DNA of 64,000 nucleotides from Nematostella vectensis (GCF_932526225.1 NC_064036.1:11897181-11961180), one strand, 5' to 3'; positions 1-13,700 are shown, numbered from the stretch's first letter. Notes: a model not told the origin generated them from the sequence alone. Made by a program: numbers and translations.

Positions 1-3000
1 GAAAGCATTTTATCGTCTCTGTTATCGACATTAGCTGCAATGTCATTCAGTATTTGAACAGCATTCTTTTCTTTGTCGATATTCTTCTTTGGGGTAAATG
101 TCTTTGCTTTGAAAGGGCAGCTCCTCCTTATCATATTATTTTTATTAACGTCCATTCCAACCGACGTCACTCCCTTAATGCATCGGCCGTTTCCACGGCA
201 CTTGAGTTCACTACATTTCTCTGCAGTAGTCTTCATGCGGTGGATGAAGGGGCCGAGTTTGGAGTGAATGTAGTGATTGATGTGCTTACAGACTTGAGGA
301 GATGTGTTCTCGTCTCTACGATTTCCCCACATGACAACCCCCGCCGCTCCCAGGTCCGCAACCTGCCCTATAGTATTCCTTAAGTCCTCCTGAAAGAACG
401 AATTGTACAAAGATGTGGTCAGTGCATAAAGAGGTGAGTAAATGATTGTACATGGCGGTCAGTGTATGATTGCACATGGTGGTCAGTAAATGATTGCACA
501 TGGTCGACAGTGTATGATTGCACATGGTGGTCAGTGTATGATTGCACATGGTGGTCAGTGTATGATTGCACATGGTGGTCAGTGTATGATTGCACATGGT
601 GGTCAGTGTGTGATTGCACATGGTGGTCAGTGTGTGATAGCACATGATGATCAGTTTGTGATAGCACATGATTGAACATGCTGGTCAGTGTATGATTGCA
701 CATGGTGGTCAGTGTATGATTGCACATGGTGGTCAGTGTATGATTGCACATGGTGGTCAGTGTGTGATAGCACATGGTGGTCAGTGTGTGATTGAACGTA
801 GTGGTGGTCAGTGTGTGATGATTGCACATGGTGGCCAGTGTGTGACTGAACGTAGTGATGGTCAGTGTGTGATGATTGCACATGGTGGCCAGTGTATGAT
901 TGCACATGGTGGTCAGTGTATGATTGCACATGGTGGTCAGTGTGTGATTGCACATGGTGGTCAGTGTGTGGTTGTACATGGTGGTCAGTGTGTGATTGTA
1001 CATGGTGGTCAGTGTGTGGTGGCGCGTGGTGGTCAGTGTACGATTGCACATGGTGGTCAGTGTATGATTGCACATTGTGGTCAGTGTATGATTGCACATG
1101 ATGGTCAGTGTGGGGTTGTACACTGTGGTCAGTGTATGATTGCACATTGTGGTCAGTGTATGACTCCAAATGGTGGTCAGTGTATGAGTGCACATGGTGG
1201 CCAGTGTGTAATTGCACATGGTGGTCAGTGTATGATTACACATGGTGGTCAGTGTGTGATTGTACATGGTGGTCATATTTGATTGCACATGGTGGTCATA
1301 TTTGATTGTACATGGTGGTCAGGGTGTGATTGTACATGGTGGTCAGTGTGTGATTGTACATGGTGGTCAGTGTGTGATTGCACATGGTGGTCAGTGTATG
1401 ATTGCACATGGTGGTCAGTGTGTGATTGCACATGGTGGTCAGTGTGTGGTTGCACATGGTGGTCAGTGTGTGGTTGCACATGGTGGTCAGTGTGTGTTTT
1501 GCACATGGTGGTCAGTGTGTGATTGCACATGGTGGTCAGTGTATGATTGTACATAATGGTCAGTGTATGATTGCACATGGTGGTCAGTGTATGATTGCAC
1601 ATGGTGGCCAGTGTGTGATTGCACATGGTGGTCAGTGTATGATTGCACATGGTTGTCAGTGTGTGATTGCACATGGTTGTCATAGTGTCCCCGCCAGTCT
1701 ATATGAATGGCGGTCATTTCTTTTATTCCTGATAAAGTCAGCATTGCGGAAATGTCACAAAATTATACTCAGCGATAGAAAATAATTAATATTCTTAGCG
1801 GTCATTATTGAGATTGAGTGAGGTGGAAGGTATCTCTATGAGTATGTTATTGTTAGTTTGAATTTTACATAGTGATCACCTTATAATACATGTTAGGCGC
1901 GTTATTCATTATTATGTGGTAATAATTTGCACCTAACGAGTATCGCAAACATTTAGCCGTACTTACGTCCTTTAGAAAGTTATATTTTAAGAAGTCCTTC
2001 TCGTAGATAAACCTAAAGTACGGGAATATCGGCACTGGGCTGCCGCGTTTCATCGCTTGTACGAGACCTAGACGTATAGTCTCCATCATTCTACCCCGCA
2101 CAAAGGCGCTGTTAGACGGGCCGGGCTTCTGGAGGTATATCGACGGGTAAAACGCAGTGCTGAGGTCATACATCCAGACAAGCTCGTCATTCATCCGCAT
2201 TTGCTAAAAACAGGGAAATATTGATAAAATTTATAATGATGTGGAATAACCGTACCATACACATATAGGCATTTTATGTGAAACAAATCTATAACATTTT
2301 TATTACACATATCAAATAAAATATCAATAAGACATACAATGACCAATAATTTTGAGCTACTGTCAAAATTGTTGAACATGGCTGGAACCAGATAGAAGGG
2401 GTGGTATCTTAGGTATCGTAATGCTTGTTCTTCTTGCTTGAGAGACAAAGCCCAACTACTAAGCTATCGCGCCACTATCCACTCACCAGCCCATCCTCAT
2501 CTTGACACTCACCTTCTCCGAGCACTTGTAACCGTTATCTTTTCTCCCATAGCAGTCTGGGAAGCCATAAAATCCCCATTTTCCATGGGGGCGTAGCGTT
2601 CTGCCAAGCCTGATGGTTGCTTCCATTAATCGTCTAGAAGAATCCTCAAACTGGCTCTTAGCTAGCTCCACGAGTTTATCCAAAGGCCAATCGGGATATT
2701 GTGATCGCGCGATCTCGATTGACTTTGTCTGATAGAGTTTCTTGGAATCCCAGTTGCGATGCCAGACTGGTCTCCAGCCTTCCCAGTCAATAACGGCCAA
2801 GCCATTGTATTGGGGGTCTGGGATCTTGTCGATGATGTCACGCTTGCTCTTCTCAAGGTGAGCGTCAAGATCAACAAGCTGAAGAATACATTTTTTGGTA
2901 TAAAAATTATAATAGAAATCTTACTGATTGAGCAATGGAAGGGGCTATCCTGAACAATTATAATAAGGTTAGCCCATACACTGCTTCCTGAGAAGCAGAG

Positions 3001-4902
3001 TGAAACGAGCAGGGGCAGGGGTTGGCTCAGTGACAAAGGGGGGGGGGGGGGGGGTTGATTGTTTGGTTACATTTGGCTTTCTGGCAGCCCAAAGGGGGGA
3101 GGGGGGTTATTTTTTAACCCCCCGAACCCTCCCCCTAGATCCGCTACTGACGATTTGAGGCCTTTTTGATTATCCACGCAGAGGCGGATCTAGGGGTGGG
3201 TTGAGCGGGTCACGGTCCCCCTATTTTCAGATATTTGACTACATAGCAAGGAAACCTTGAAAACCTTGCTTCGGCTACCCCTTTTGCGAACTCCTGGATC
3301 CGCCTTTTCCAGTTGCCCGACGTATTGCGTTGCTGAAATATTGATACTAGTTTTCTTCCTACATTTGAGCATCGCCGCGCAAAACCCTGAGCGCTAACGA
3401 GCTAAGATAAGCAAGACTTAAGCGCTTGTATGGTCAGGGCGGTTATGAATCGGAGACTTCTAGAGTGTTGGGGCCAGGAGCCAGTACCAGGCAAATCACG
3501 GTCGAATTTGATTAAAACGACAGTGTGCGTCAAACGCCGTTTTCGAGGGCTCCCCGAATTCGGATTTGCTCATCTTGATTGAGGATCGGTCATAATTCGA
3601 AAGAAAATTGTACTGATTATTCTCTCCAGTATTTCGATGGCGCTAGGGTGGTCGTAAGTACTCGCCAAAGACCAAACTCTTTAATGGGACTCTAAGGCAG
3701 AACGCGATTACGTAGCCCTTTTACAGTTAGCAGTTTATACGGCCACAACAGCGATTTGTCACTTCCGAGTGTAGAATATTTTTTACTAAAAAAAATATTA
3801 GAAATATCGAGTTAACATAGATAAATAATTGTTTTATTTGTAGCTTAACTTTTGGGTATATGTGGATGTCAAGTCATGCATTGTTTTGGCAGGTAACAAC
3901 TGAGGCAAAGTGGGAGGGCGTGAGCGATTGAAAACAAGTGAAACAACCTGTTATACTGTCGTTGACCCTTTCTGTGCGCAACAATGCAAACCCAATCAAG
4001 CGAAAACACTAGATGAAATCAGAATCAAAATACATCATGTAAAATTTCTTCAAACTCTTTCCACATTGACGAGAATTCGGCTATTCACAATGAACCGATT
4101 GGGAATTTTGCTGATTCATCTGATTACGACCTGCTTACGGAAGAAAGGCGTAGAATAGGAAAAGTCAATGTGAAAAACAAACATGTTCTAACTTGAAAAT
4201 ATCATAATAAAAATGTGTATTCTGATGACAACAACACTCTCTGGCAACTCTAGGCATCATTCGCAATTTTGAAATATCTTTTTTTGTATTTTTACATGAA
4301 CAAGTACCATGTGCCGTACTCAAAAATCGAAAAGCTTGTTTTAAGGTGAAGTTAAATTTTAAGAAAAGAAATAGAAAGAAAATTAAATTACTGGGAGATA
4401 AGGCACATGTCATCAGATGTTAGGAACTGAGCTATTTAAATGTGATAAACAGATCCCCTATTCATTTGGATGGGGCTGGGGTCAAAAACCAAATACATCT
4501 AAGAATTGATAGTATTTCCAAAGCGCGTGAACCGTAAAATTGTGGTAAGTTGCATACCTGAGGCATTCCGCCATTATAGCTCCCTGTCCCTTGGCTATCC
4601 GTGAAATACGGATACTGTCCAAGCTGCGCATTGTAGAACACTGTCACATATTTGCCATCCCAAGTCTGGTTTTCGTTCTCTAGAATACCATTATCCTTGA
4701 GATTTATTTCCACACTAAAATTCTTAGTGCAGCCACCTGTCGGAGAGTTCCACACCGCCACAAACGGTTTGCCGTCGATTGCAAATTCTTCACATTGGCA
4801 AGACGTTCCAGGAAAAAGAGAACTTCCAAAGCTTGTGCATATACGCAGTAGAAATATCAGAAGAGGATAGTTGAGGCGCACCCGAGCATCGTTTTCGCTC
4901 AT
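1..4902 (-). CDS. Hyaluronidase (glycoside hydrolase family 56), 3' end beyond the window
   Basis: Hydrolyses hyaluronan or chondroitin chains; the family is secreted, lysosomal or GPI-anchored. Exons on the minus strand: 4558-4902, 2513-2878, 1967-2203 and 1-389 (open to the edge). All three introns have GT-AG ends and phase 0. Exon 1 begins with an ATG and a hydrophobic signal peptide (about residues 12-28), then the family N-terminal strand region ending at GGMPQ. Exon 2 carries the catalytic segment VIDWEGWRP, whose Asp-x-Glu pair holds the acid/base glutamate, and the FPDCYG motif. Exon 3 has STAFYPSIYL. Exon 4 has GAAGVVMWGN followed by the cysteine-rich start of the EGF-like C-terminal part. 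Together about 445 residues are visible, close to full family length. A long 24-bp minisatellite fills intron 3. Whether it acts in digestion, matrix turnover or venom cannot be told from sequence. Confidence 0.9.
404..1690. repeat. 24-bp minisatellite in intron 3 of the hyaluronidase gene
   Basis: About 50 head-to-tail copies of a 24-bp unit (consensus on + : GATTGCACATGGTGG followed by TCAGTGTAT). A few variants carry 27-bp units. Because 24 is a multiple of three, every frame stays open over long stretches, producing artificial Cys/His/Trp-rich open frames on both strands. The array starts about 12 bases upstream of the exon 4 acceptor in the transcribed orientation. Confidence 0.97.
3177..3306. 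mobile_element. MITE, family A copy (GGCGGATCTAGG ends)
   Basis: Left end GAGGCGGATCTAGGGG and right end CTCCTGGATCCGCC form terminal inverted repeats around an AT-rich core with CAGATATTTG. The same ends and core recur at 13198, 36851, 37822 and 41608. It has no coding capacity and lies in intron 1 of the hyaluronidase gene. Confidence 0.75.
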
Positions 4903-5907
4903 GGTGGATCATTTTCGTCAGGGGCTATTTCGGGCGCTCGTCTTGACTGATCTACTTTTCCCGTTCAACCGGCCGATGATGTAAGACTACATTTTTTTCA
5001 TATTGTTGCGAGGCAACCCCTCACACCAGCCATGTAGAATTTAACAGATATCGCCAAAATAGCATTGTTTGATTGAGTAGTAATGGTGTGTCTTCATTAC
5101 CCACATTATTCCTCATTTACAAAAAAAAAATATTCTTAACACTTTTAGCCGGATTTACACGTATATTAGTCGTACAAAACAAAACAAAACAAAATTCGAA
5201 CGTAAAAAAGAACTGGCTGCTCCAAAAAAAGTTAGGAAAGAAAGCCAGTATGTATCTAAACTTATAATTTAATTTTATTTCAGAATGGGCCATTTGTTGG
5301 GTTCCGGAAAATATCGTGTAAATTTTGTTATACAAAATTCGCCGCGTGAGGATTTTAAAATTCTAAAAGACCCATATCTTTGCGATGCTTAACAACAAAA
5401 TTGATCATTCATCATGCAAGAAGTATAATCAAAGTCCCATTGTTCTGCAGTCAAAAAGCTTTCCTTGCATAGGACTGTAGGATGTATTTTGTGCTAAACA
5501 GTAAACATAGAGGCAGGACATAAAAAAACATGGCAAGATTTAAGGAAATAACGTGAAAAAATGTGCTTCCTTTTCTTTTGTGAACCAATAATTTTTACTT
5601 TGTTAAAGATTCGCCAAATCAGATTTATCTATGAAATAAACCCTAAAACTCAAAGAATCAAAAACAATCGGCAGATTCTTGTTACTTATACTATAATTTG
5701 TCTTAGTTAAAACGAATATGTGTATATAATACGTAGATACAGCACCGCTAGCGTAGCCCCTCCCCTGGTTTGGCTTCTAACTTGTAACCGGATGACCTCT
5801 ATTTCAATACGTCACTAATATTTACGCAGTAGTGCATGAATCAAACAGTCAATCAAATAGTTCTGAAGCTCACAAAATCTGCTGCACAACGACTTGCGAA
5901 TTAGAAG
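4903..5907. other. Divergent intergenic region, hyaluronidase / multi-pass membrane protein
   Basis: About 1 kb between two divergent start codons (4902 minus, 5908 plus). It must hold both promoters. AT-rich, with no coding signal seen and no core promoter element that I can identify with confidence. Confidence 0.5.
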
Positions 5908-8802
5908 ATGCCTCGTAAGCCATGGTGGGTCTCTGAACAGGACGTTGAAACGCGCAAAGGTGTTGCTTTCTCGTGGTTTATGCTATGGACTGTTTTCTAC
6001 ATATTCAATCTCATCAATGACGCTGCGACGACTTACAAGGCAGACGAGTTTATTCCATCGTCTCGTCCATGGCTTCAGAGTGTGGCGATCTTCGGTGTCC
6101 TGGTATTCTCGACTATTCTCAGTGGTGTATCTGCAGCAGCTGCAATATACCTCAATTTGTATAAGGTGAGGAAGAAAATACCCCGAGAATTACCGAATGA
6201 TATATTCAGCGATTCAACTCAGCTAGATCTGTAGATTTTATGGGATCACCTTTATTTACGCTACTGAAAAATTCTTAGGGGAAACGACAAGATCATTCGT
6301 GATATCTGTTCAAGAAATAATATATGCTATTACAACTTGTTGATTAGAATGATTACTGTCAGTGTTGAAAGTAGACTAAGTTAACTAATAATGAGGTTGA
6401 AGTCGTTCTGCTTCATTTCATGGAATGCGTGACGTGTGACGTGTGACAGTGTGACAGTTCCATGGATACTGCTGTTCTGCCCAGGAATGCTGGCTCTTTA
6501 GTCGGGTGTATTGTGATCAAAGTAATCGGATGTGAAAGAGACGCCCCAAGAGGGCGATTATAATACTATTATTGTTTCAATATGATAATAATAACTAGAC
6601 CCTGAGGAATTGCATGTGCATTTGCGATTTGTTTGAGCCACTGTATTGTGACGAGTTTTTTTGCAGCCATAAAAAAAACACATTTCACTATAAAAGCAAT
6701 GTAAAATGTTTAAATGCCATATTTTAAAAATCATTGGCCAAGAAACGTAAGAAACACCAGCTTTCCAGGTGGGGGAGAGAACCCCATAAAAATAAATTGT
6801 AGTAAATAATTGTCTCCGTTGTTTATGCCATTTAATATTTATTTGTAAGTACAAATTAAACAACAATACCATATTTGCTTTAATATTGTTTAGACAAAAA
6901 TATTTTGAATATCTGGATGTATATCAGGATATATTGCATTTGTAGTAGCCTAGTATCATCATGTATTTATTATCCTATTGGTCATACACCAAATCTCTTT
7001 GGAGGTATAGAGGGCATAGACTAGCATGGAAAACAAAGTCAATGCAGGGCTGGAACCGTAATAAATATGGTAAATTTGCTGTTGCACCAAAAAAGAGCCA
7101 TATTGTGATAACAGTACTGTATAATAGTTTTCATTGTTCATGGCAATTATTCTTTTAAAAATGTAAGTGCAAAGTGAACAATAAGATCTACTGTATTTAT
7201 GCCATCATATTGTTTAGAAAAAAACAATTTAAAGGGAAATGGGAAGGCTTTAGAAAATCCATCACAACAGAATCCTCTATTTCTTGTTGTGAATGTTTAA
7301 TTAAAAAAAATTGACATTCAATAAGAGATAGAGGTTTTATCTTAGAAAGAAAAAGAAAACTATAACAATCAAAGGTAAGGCATGTGTTAATATTAGTAGT
7401 CCAGAGGATATGTGCAGATTTTACCTCGAATTGCGCACTTTTTGCTAAAGTTATCAATTTTAGCATAGTGATAGTTTTTGATACCTCTTACAAGATAGGC
7501 TATAGAGCAAAGCTCAGTTCGGCTTTAATTTCTGATTAATAATAAATACTGATTTGGCAGCCATTTTGAACCGGAAGTAAACCAACTTTTTTCCAAAAAA
7601 AATAAATAAACTCGCACATTTTAAGAAAGTTTACTCGTAGACAAATAAAATATAAGTCAGAGAATGCATCTAAACAAAAGAGTTCTTAAAGTAACAAGAT
7701 TTTTTTTTAATTTTTGTAACTTATGCGGTGAAAGCAATTTTGAACCGGAAGTAGTCAAGAGTAAATACTGGCACGCTTGTTTCACTTTGCGCCTTTAAAC
7801 AAAAATAAAAAAACCTTGTTTCAGGAGTAGTTTAGGGTAATCTTTTCAAGATAAGCTATGAAGCCAAAAGAAATCCTTATTAATTAGAAATTAAAGTCGA
7901 TCTGAGCTTGGCTCTATAGCCTATCTTGAAAAGAATATTAAAAACTATCACTATGCTAAAATTGGTAACTTTAGCAAAAAGTGCGCAATTCAAACACATT
8001 TCCGGACTATAGCAACAAAGGACTACATTGGTATTTCGAGTTTCATCAGGTTTGTGGAGGACACTGTTTATTAAAAAGTATTCACCCTTGGGCAGCCACA
8101 TTGTTTTGCATTTGCAACATATTCCCAGATATGATTTGTTTCAACAGTTTTCTGAAGTATGGTTGTGGTCGGCATCGGATCCGCCTCTGTGATATATATC
8201 TATGAATTATGTGGCATTAATTCACTTACTTTTCATTGTAGCTGTTAATCCTAGTGCCATCGTTGGAGTTCCATTATCGCTTTTCACCGCATTGCGGAAC
8301 CGACACACTCCACACATTCAACCGAACATTACCACAGGAAGACCACCAAGTATTAACAGCTGCGGACCAAAACGTTATAACCACTGACCAAACCGATCCG
8401 GCGGCGATGAGGGCTAGCCAGTTCCAGATGTTGTTACGCAAATACGAATCCCTAATCATGGCTTCCTGCGGTATAGCCATATTCGAGAACATCATACAGA
8501 CCATGGTGCTATTCGCGTTTATGACGTGTGAGCCCTCAGCCAGGGGATATGAGCAGCTTCTTCGTGGGTTCCAAGCCACGTGTTTCGTGAACTTCCTTCT
8601 CATCCTTGGTTGTTCGGTTATGTACGTGCTCAGCCATGACTCCTGGGGGTATGGGTGCAGGTGTGTGTACCCGCGTCAATGGTGCCGCAAAGTATTTGGC
8701 ATCCAAGCGCTTGCGCAGATAGTGTTGTCCTTCGTGGGGTGTTTTCTGGTCATCGTAGCGATGGCGCGGCCGGCCACGAACTGTCTTCATGACAATAGCT
8801 AG
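5908..8802 (+). CDS. Unrecognised multi-pass membrane protein, 272 aa, two exons
   Basis: I do not recognise the family. Exons 5908-6165 and 8242-8802 join in phase 0 (donor AAG|GTGAGG, acceptor TTCATTGTAG). The start MPRKPWWVSEQDVETRKG is the first ATG of the frame. Hydrophobic segments lie at about residues 20-38, 58-85, 157-180, 198-217 and 238-260, so four or five membrane passes. Between the second and third lies a polar loop with an N-glycosylation sequon (NRT). A cysteine-rich stretch (YGCRCVYPRQWC) precedes the last segment. Such layout is seen in tetraspan and claudin-like proteins, but no diagnostic motif of either is present. Splice signals, phase agreement and continuous hydrophobic pattern support a real gene. 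Its upstream neighbour is divergent. Confidence 0.65.
7424..7995. mobile_element. Inverted-repeat element, ~115-bp arms, in an intron
   Basis: The arm 7424-7542 is nearly the reverse complement of 7881-7995 (shared stretches include TTTTGCTAAAGTTA, TTTTAGCATAGTGATAG and AAGATAGGCTATAGAG). The arms flank about 340 bases. The interior holds two direct copies of TTTTGAACCGGAAGTA (about 7563 and 7739). It is probably a non-autonomous foldback or MITE-like DNA element within the intron of the 5908-8802 gene. Confidence 0.8.
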
Positions 8803-10706
8803 TTTTAGCTTTATGGTACGTGACATATTTGTATTGTGCGACGTGCTGAGGATTTCCCTGGTGCAGAGTAATGCTACGTTATCCTTCTGTGGCCTTTGTC
8901 ACGCAATGCGCATGAGCTCAGTAACTATGAAAGTGGCAAAGACATGGTTTTGGGACCACCAGTCAGATGTGTGTGCGCCACTACGGCTAGCGGCATGTTG
9001 GTTGAGGTGATTCGTAAATAAGACTTAATAGATGGAGACGACTATAAAGGATAGAGACGATGTCTACCTGACAATAAGATTCTCTATTATCGAAAACAAA
9101 TAATGACCCACACCCTATCGAGTTTATTACGAATACCTAGTACTAAGGATACTTTTTTCCACAGTGGTTATATTTTCCACGTTTCTGGTCCGCCCGCCTA
9201 CATATGTTTCTGAGAATGGCGGTCAGAATCGGAACATTTTCGAGTTTCACTCTTCACATGATGCTCAATTTATAGAGAAAAGTAAAGAGCAGTGACGAGG
9301 CAAAATTGCGCCAAAATGAAGATACCAATCACTGAGGTATTTTGTGTACATAACATTGTCTTGAGGTGACTGTGGGATAGAAATATATTTGTAATCTTTT
9401 TAAAGATTGTTTAAAAACAATCAACTCAAATAAAAATAATAAATAAAGCAAAACTGACAATGCCATAAAAGAAAACTAGGCATTTAGCCGCCGAGGAATT
9501 TACCTGAGAATAAATGGGAGTAAAAAAAACGTATGAACAGCAAAGAAGAGAGGAAGGTATTGTGGTTGAACATCTGAGAATTTCGCCCATTACAGACGGC
9601 AATATTGCGCACGTGCGTTTTCATAAGCTAGGGTTGTCGACGATCTTTTTTTCAGGGCCCTAAGCCAGGGGTGGGGGTTCCAGACACTTAGACACGTTTG
9701 CTTATTTGGATAAGCAAAAGGGTCTAAGATGATCTGTATGCCATTTTGAGCTTAAAGCCACATTGTTACCAGTTTACTTCCGGTCGATTACGTTACAATC
9801 TCCGATTATTTTTAACGGAAAACGCAAAAAATATTTCAAAATATTGAAAGCAGTGTGTATATTGCAAGTTTCATCGAGGATGTGATTGGTAATTTAGAGC
9901 GGATGGCATGTTAAATATCTCGGATTCTAATAGATTATTTTGTCTTCAACGGTTGAGGTTTCCGTCGGACCTCCGGAAGTGAACTGGTGACAATGCTGCT
10001 TTAACCGTTCCGCGAAGTCGTTAATTACCGCTCTGGACCCCACCCTGTGTGTCTAGGCAGCCCCTGTTCAGAGATTTTGTTCGGACAACCCCAAAGAATG
10101 CCACACCGTCCATTAAAAAAAACTGAAAAACACACCTTAACAAAGCGCGTTGTTTGAAAGACCGTAAAGCGCGTAGGGACAGCTCGCGAAACCAAGGAGC
10201 GAAACCAAAGCAAATACAGCCATATTAGACAGACACTAACTAAACACTAACAACTAGTCACCACTACCATTCGGAAATGTTTCGGCAACTGCGACGTTGA
10301 AATAGACCTGGCAAATTCAAGCTTCGCTCAATTCTCTGCGATAAGCATGATAAGCATATGAAGATGGTGGTTCTTGAAGACGAGCTTCTTCGAGCTTCAA
10401 CTTTTCACTACATATTGCTCCAAATGCTTGAAAAAAAATATTATTTATTATTTTGTGATAAAGCTTATGCTTTTATATAATCGAAGTTCTGATGGTAGTT
10501 ACAAAGAGGACTGGGAACTAGTTTCGACACACTTATACAAATTTATGCAAATAATTAACCGGAAGTCTTTGTTGTATTGTCGCTTTACAATAAAACAATA
10601 ACAATCATCAACCGAAATCTGGCAGAACATGCTACGGCCGAAACTACTATGTGACACCAAACAAAGCTAAAATGTGTTTTTTCATTCATTCTTGGTGACG
10701 AAAATC
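8803..10706. other. Intergenic region downstream of the membrane-protein gene
   Basis: No exon with protein-family similarity was found. It probably contains the 3' UTR of the upstream gene and the ephrin promoter. A MITE lies at 9754-10001. Confidence 0.5.
9754..10001. mobile_element. MITE with 30-bp terminal inverted repeats
   Basis: The left end AAAGCCACATTGTTACCAGT continues TTACTTCCGG; the right end is its reverse complement with about four mismatches (CCGGAAGTGAACTGGTGACA continuing ATGCTGCTTT). Length is about 248 bp, with no coding capacity. Confidence 0.85.
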
Positions 10707-13700
10707 ATGGATTTATACCTGTACCGCATAGTCACATTGTTGGTTTTCATGGCTGCAAATTCACCAAGTCTTGTCGAGTCGATGTTTTACAAGTCTATTG
10801 TGTGGAGTCCACAGAACCCGATGTAAGTTAATGTTTTGTCGAACTTCCATCGCGTTTATCACATCTTTCAGGTCGATTTTGATGTTGGCATCTTTTATCC
10901 TTATTGTGTGTTGCCTCTGCTACGTATTTTTACAAGTTTTTGCAATCAAACTACTAATTAGCTGGGATCGAACAGTAATCTCATTTGTTGATGTAAATCA
11001 TACAGGGATGCGTTTCTTCCCCTGATAATTATCAACGTTGCTTACGTTGGCAGATCGTTAGTTTGAAATTGTAATCGCCTGTGTTGTAAACTAGCTAAAG
11101 AACGATGTCAAATGAGGGCCTACAGGTTGAAAGATTTGTTGCAGACAGTTTCAATTTAGTATTCTATTTCCGACTCAATCAACCAACTCGTTGTCAACAA
11201 ACTCACTGGCCTTCGCATTCTACCTGTGTTATAATCATAACTTTTTGATACTTCATAGTTTAAGGTGCTAGGAAGACAAGTTTATTGGAGGAATGGCTTG
11301 TTTTGATGAAATTTTATTTGGAAAGGGTAATTAATTTATGCGCGTGATGAACTATTCCCCCAAACAAATAACTCGTAGTACCTGTTTTAGGAGAACGTCC
11401 ATATGAATAAGGAACAATAATTTTATTAGTTTTCATCATTTTATAGCATAACTAGACCTGGAATACTGTTTTTGAGATATATTCCTCTCAGCATCAAATT
11501 ACCCTACCTCGTCTGAGCACCTGTTTATAAAACAGTATCTGGAAACATTGAGAGGAAACAAGCGTTCGCTTGGAGAGTAAACTTCCGTCTTAAATTCAGG
11601 AGAAAATAATTAATTTACCGTTGAATGCATTTAGTTGAGAGTGTTCAGCAAGAGTTTGGTAAAGCTAAAAAAGTATGTGTTGTTATTCAGTGACACAAGG
11701 GAGATGACACAAGGTCACCTTAAAACCTTGCCATCTTTGTTCTTAGCGTCAAAAGCGAAGACATGTCATGTTTCTTAAAATAACAAGTCAAAAGGTGAAG
11801 ATGTTATCTGTTTACTGTTGCGTAGCTAGAAACACACGACATTTAATTTGCATTTTCAAATAATCAAATGGTTACTCATGCGATCTAGGGGTTAAATACA
11901 TACCCTTGGCACCTGAAGAGATGGCTCAGGGACGGAAACGGGGAAGGGGGGATGACTTTAGAAACGGGATTAAGTCATCCCCTACCTTTAAACCCGATTA
12001 TTTTAAACAACAACACTACAAACACGACAACGGCTGTAAAGGAGACTAAGGGAAATCAAAATAGGTTTTTGAAAATGAGTTTTAAAATGAATTGAATCTT
12101 ATTTGCATGGCTCGAAGATCCAGAGTACTTTGCGGGCGCTTCCAAAGGTCACTCGCGAAACATGACTTATTTGGAAATTGTCAAATGTATGCTATTACAG
12201 ACATAATAGATAGACGATGCGGGAATAAGATATATAGCTTTACAAATATGATATACTTGTTTAGGGGGGCAAGCCGTAGATGTTCTTTTTTATTTGCTTT
12301 GGAATTGTAAAATCGTAAAGTTCCTGCTCTACTAAGGGGGTAGCTGTTCCCCCAGTCCTCTACCGCCATGCTAGCTACGGCCATGAAAGAAGAGAAGTAG
12401 AAATCACTACGGGTAAGAATGAATTTTAAGTGCAGGTTTGGGTTTACTGGGGGTTACTGAGAGATCGAGTTATTGGGGTCGTTCATGCCTACAGTTGTAA
12501 TCGTATTGTTTTTATTGGCGATCCGAACATGTAGAAGGGTAGGAAGGCGGGTATTTCTCTACAGACTGCAATCTAAAGACGGAAGACTTTATCCACAGTT
12601 TCTCTGGAACTGCCATCAAATGCGTGATTCCTAAATCCAAGATGACAATCGTGTGCCCCACACAGGCCCTGGTCGTGCAAGACTCCCCCTTGATTCCACC
12701 AAAAGAACAGCTGTACGAGAACATCTGGTTGGTAAACAGGGGGAGTTACGACAGCTGTAATATTAGTACTGCTGATAGCGAAAAGAGGCTGTTATTGCGA
12801 TGCGACACCCCCCTGGTTCTCAAGTGGTACACGCTGATATTTCAAGAGCAGAGCGCCACGGCTCAAGGCTTAGAGTTTGTTCCCGAAAGGGAGTACTACT
12901 TCATCGGTGAGTCACACTACGATATTTGTGTCTATAAGTCATTCAAGTAAAACCAAACATGCCTCGTCCCTGACTTTAGTACAGTATGTATGTAACAGTA
13001 TTCAAGTTCAAATTTGTTTTTCCAAGTGATCCAGTCCCAAAGCCGTCCCATATACCTTGGCCTGAATATTCCCATGATTGATGTGCCACGTGGTTTATAG
13101 GTTAGGCACGATTTCCAGTTCGTTTCTGTGAGCCCTCGATCCTAATGCCTATTTATGGTATGGGTGGGATGCGGTTGGCTCGAAGAAATACTCTATAGGG
13201 GCGGATCTAGGGGGGGGGGGGGGGGGGCTATTTTAAGACATTTGGCTTAAAAATAACAAGAAATGTAAGGAAATATACATAAGAACAATAAGTCCGGTAC
13301 TCCCTTTATTGAATCTTTTTCTTCGCCCCCCCCCCCCCCCCCTTTTTCAAACTTCTGGATCCGCCCCTGCTCCATGCACCGGTATGTCATTCAAAGGACT
13401 GTGTAGTCATTTCATATACAGATTTAGGAAGGAGCTCGAAATATAAAAGGCAAAAAAACTGATGGCGGTTCGATATTTCGGAGTCTTTGGCAATCAATAG
13501 TGCCCGTGCAAAAACTTTAGAAGGCTGGCTTTGATTCCCTCGCAGCCAGGCGGCGCTAGCTTGACGAGTCTAGAGCCGCTGCGAGGGGGACTAAGGCTGG
13601 CCCTTTCTCTTTCAATAAATCCCCGTGAAGCAATCGGGTAATGACGCGAGGATTCCTAAAGCCAGTTTTATTTTAGGCGTTTGTATTAAAAGCCACTTCA

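Noticed and set aside
54-383. 109-codon plus-strand frame at the left edge
   Set aside because: It is antisense to hyaluronidase exon 4, which has clear family motifs and splice phase.
404-1690. CRISPR-like regular repeat array
   Set aside because: Units are contiguous 24-bp tandem copies without unique spacers, in an animal intron. It is a minisatellite. The same applies to the arrays at 32340, 38533, 47330 and 55840.
12565-12598. Alternative ephrin exon 2 start at the acceptor CTCTACAG
   Set aside because: In the phase set by exon 1 it leads to a stop after about 23 codons. The acceptor at 12599 gives NPIFSGTAIKC and an uninterrupted ephrin domain.
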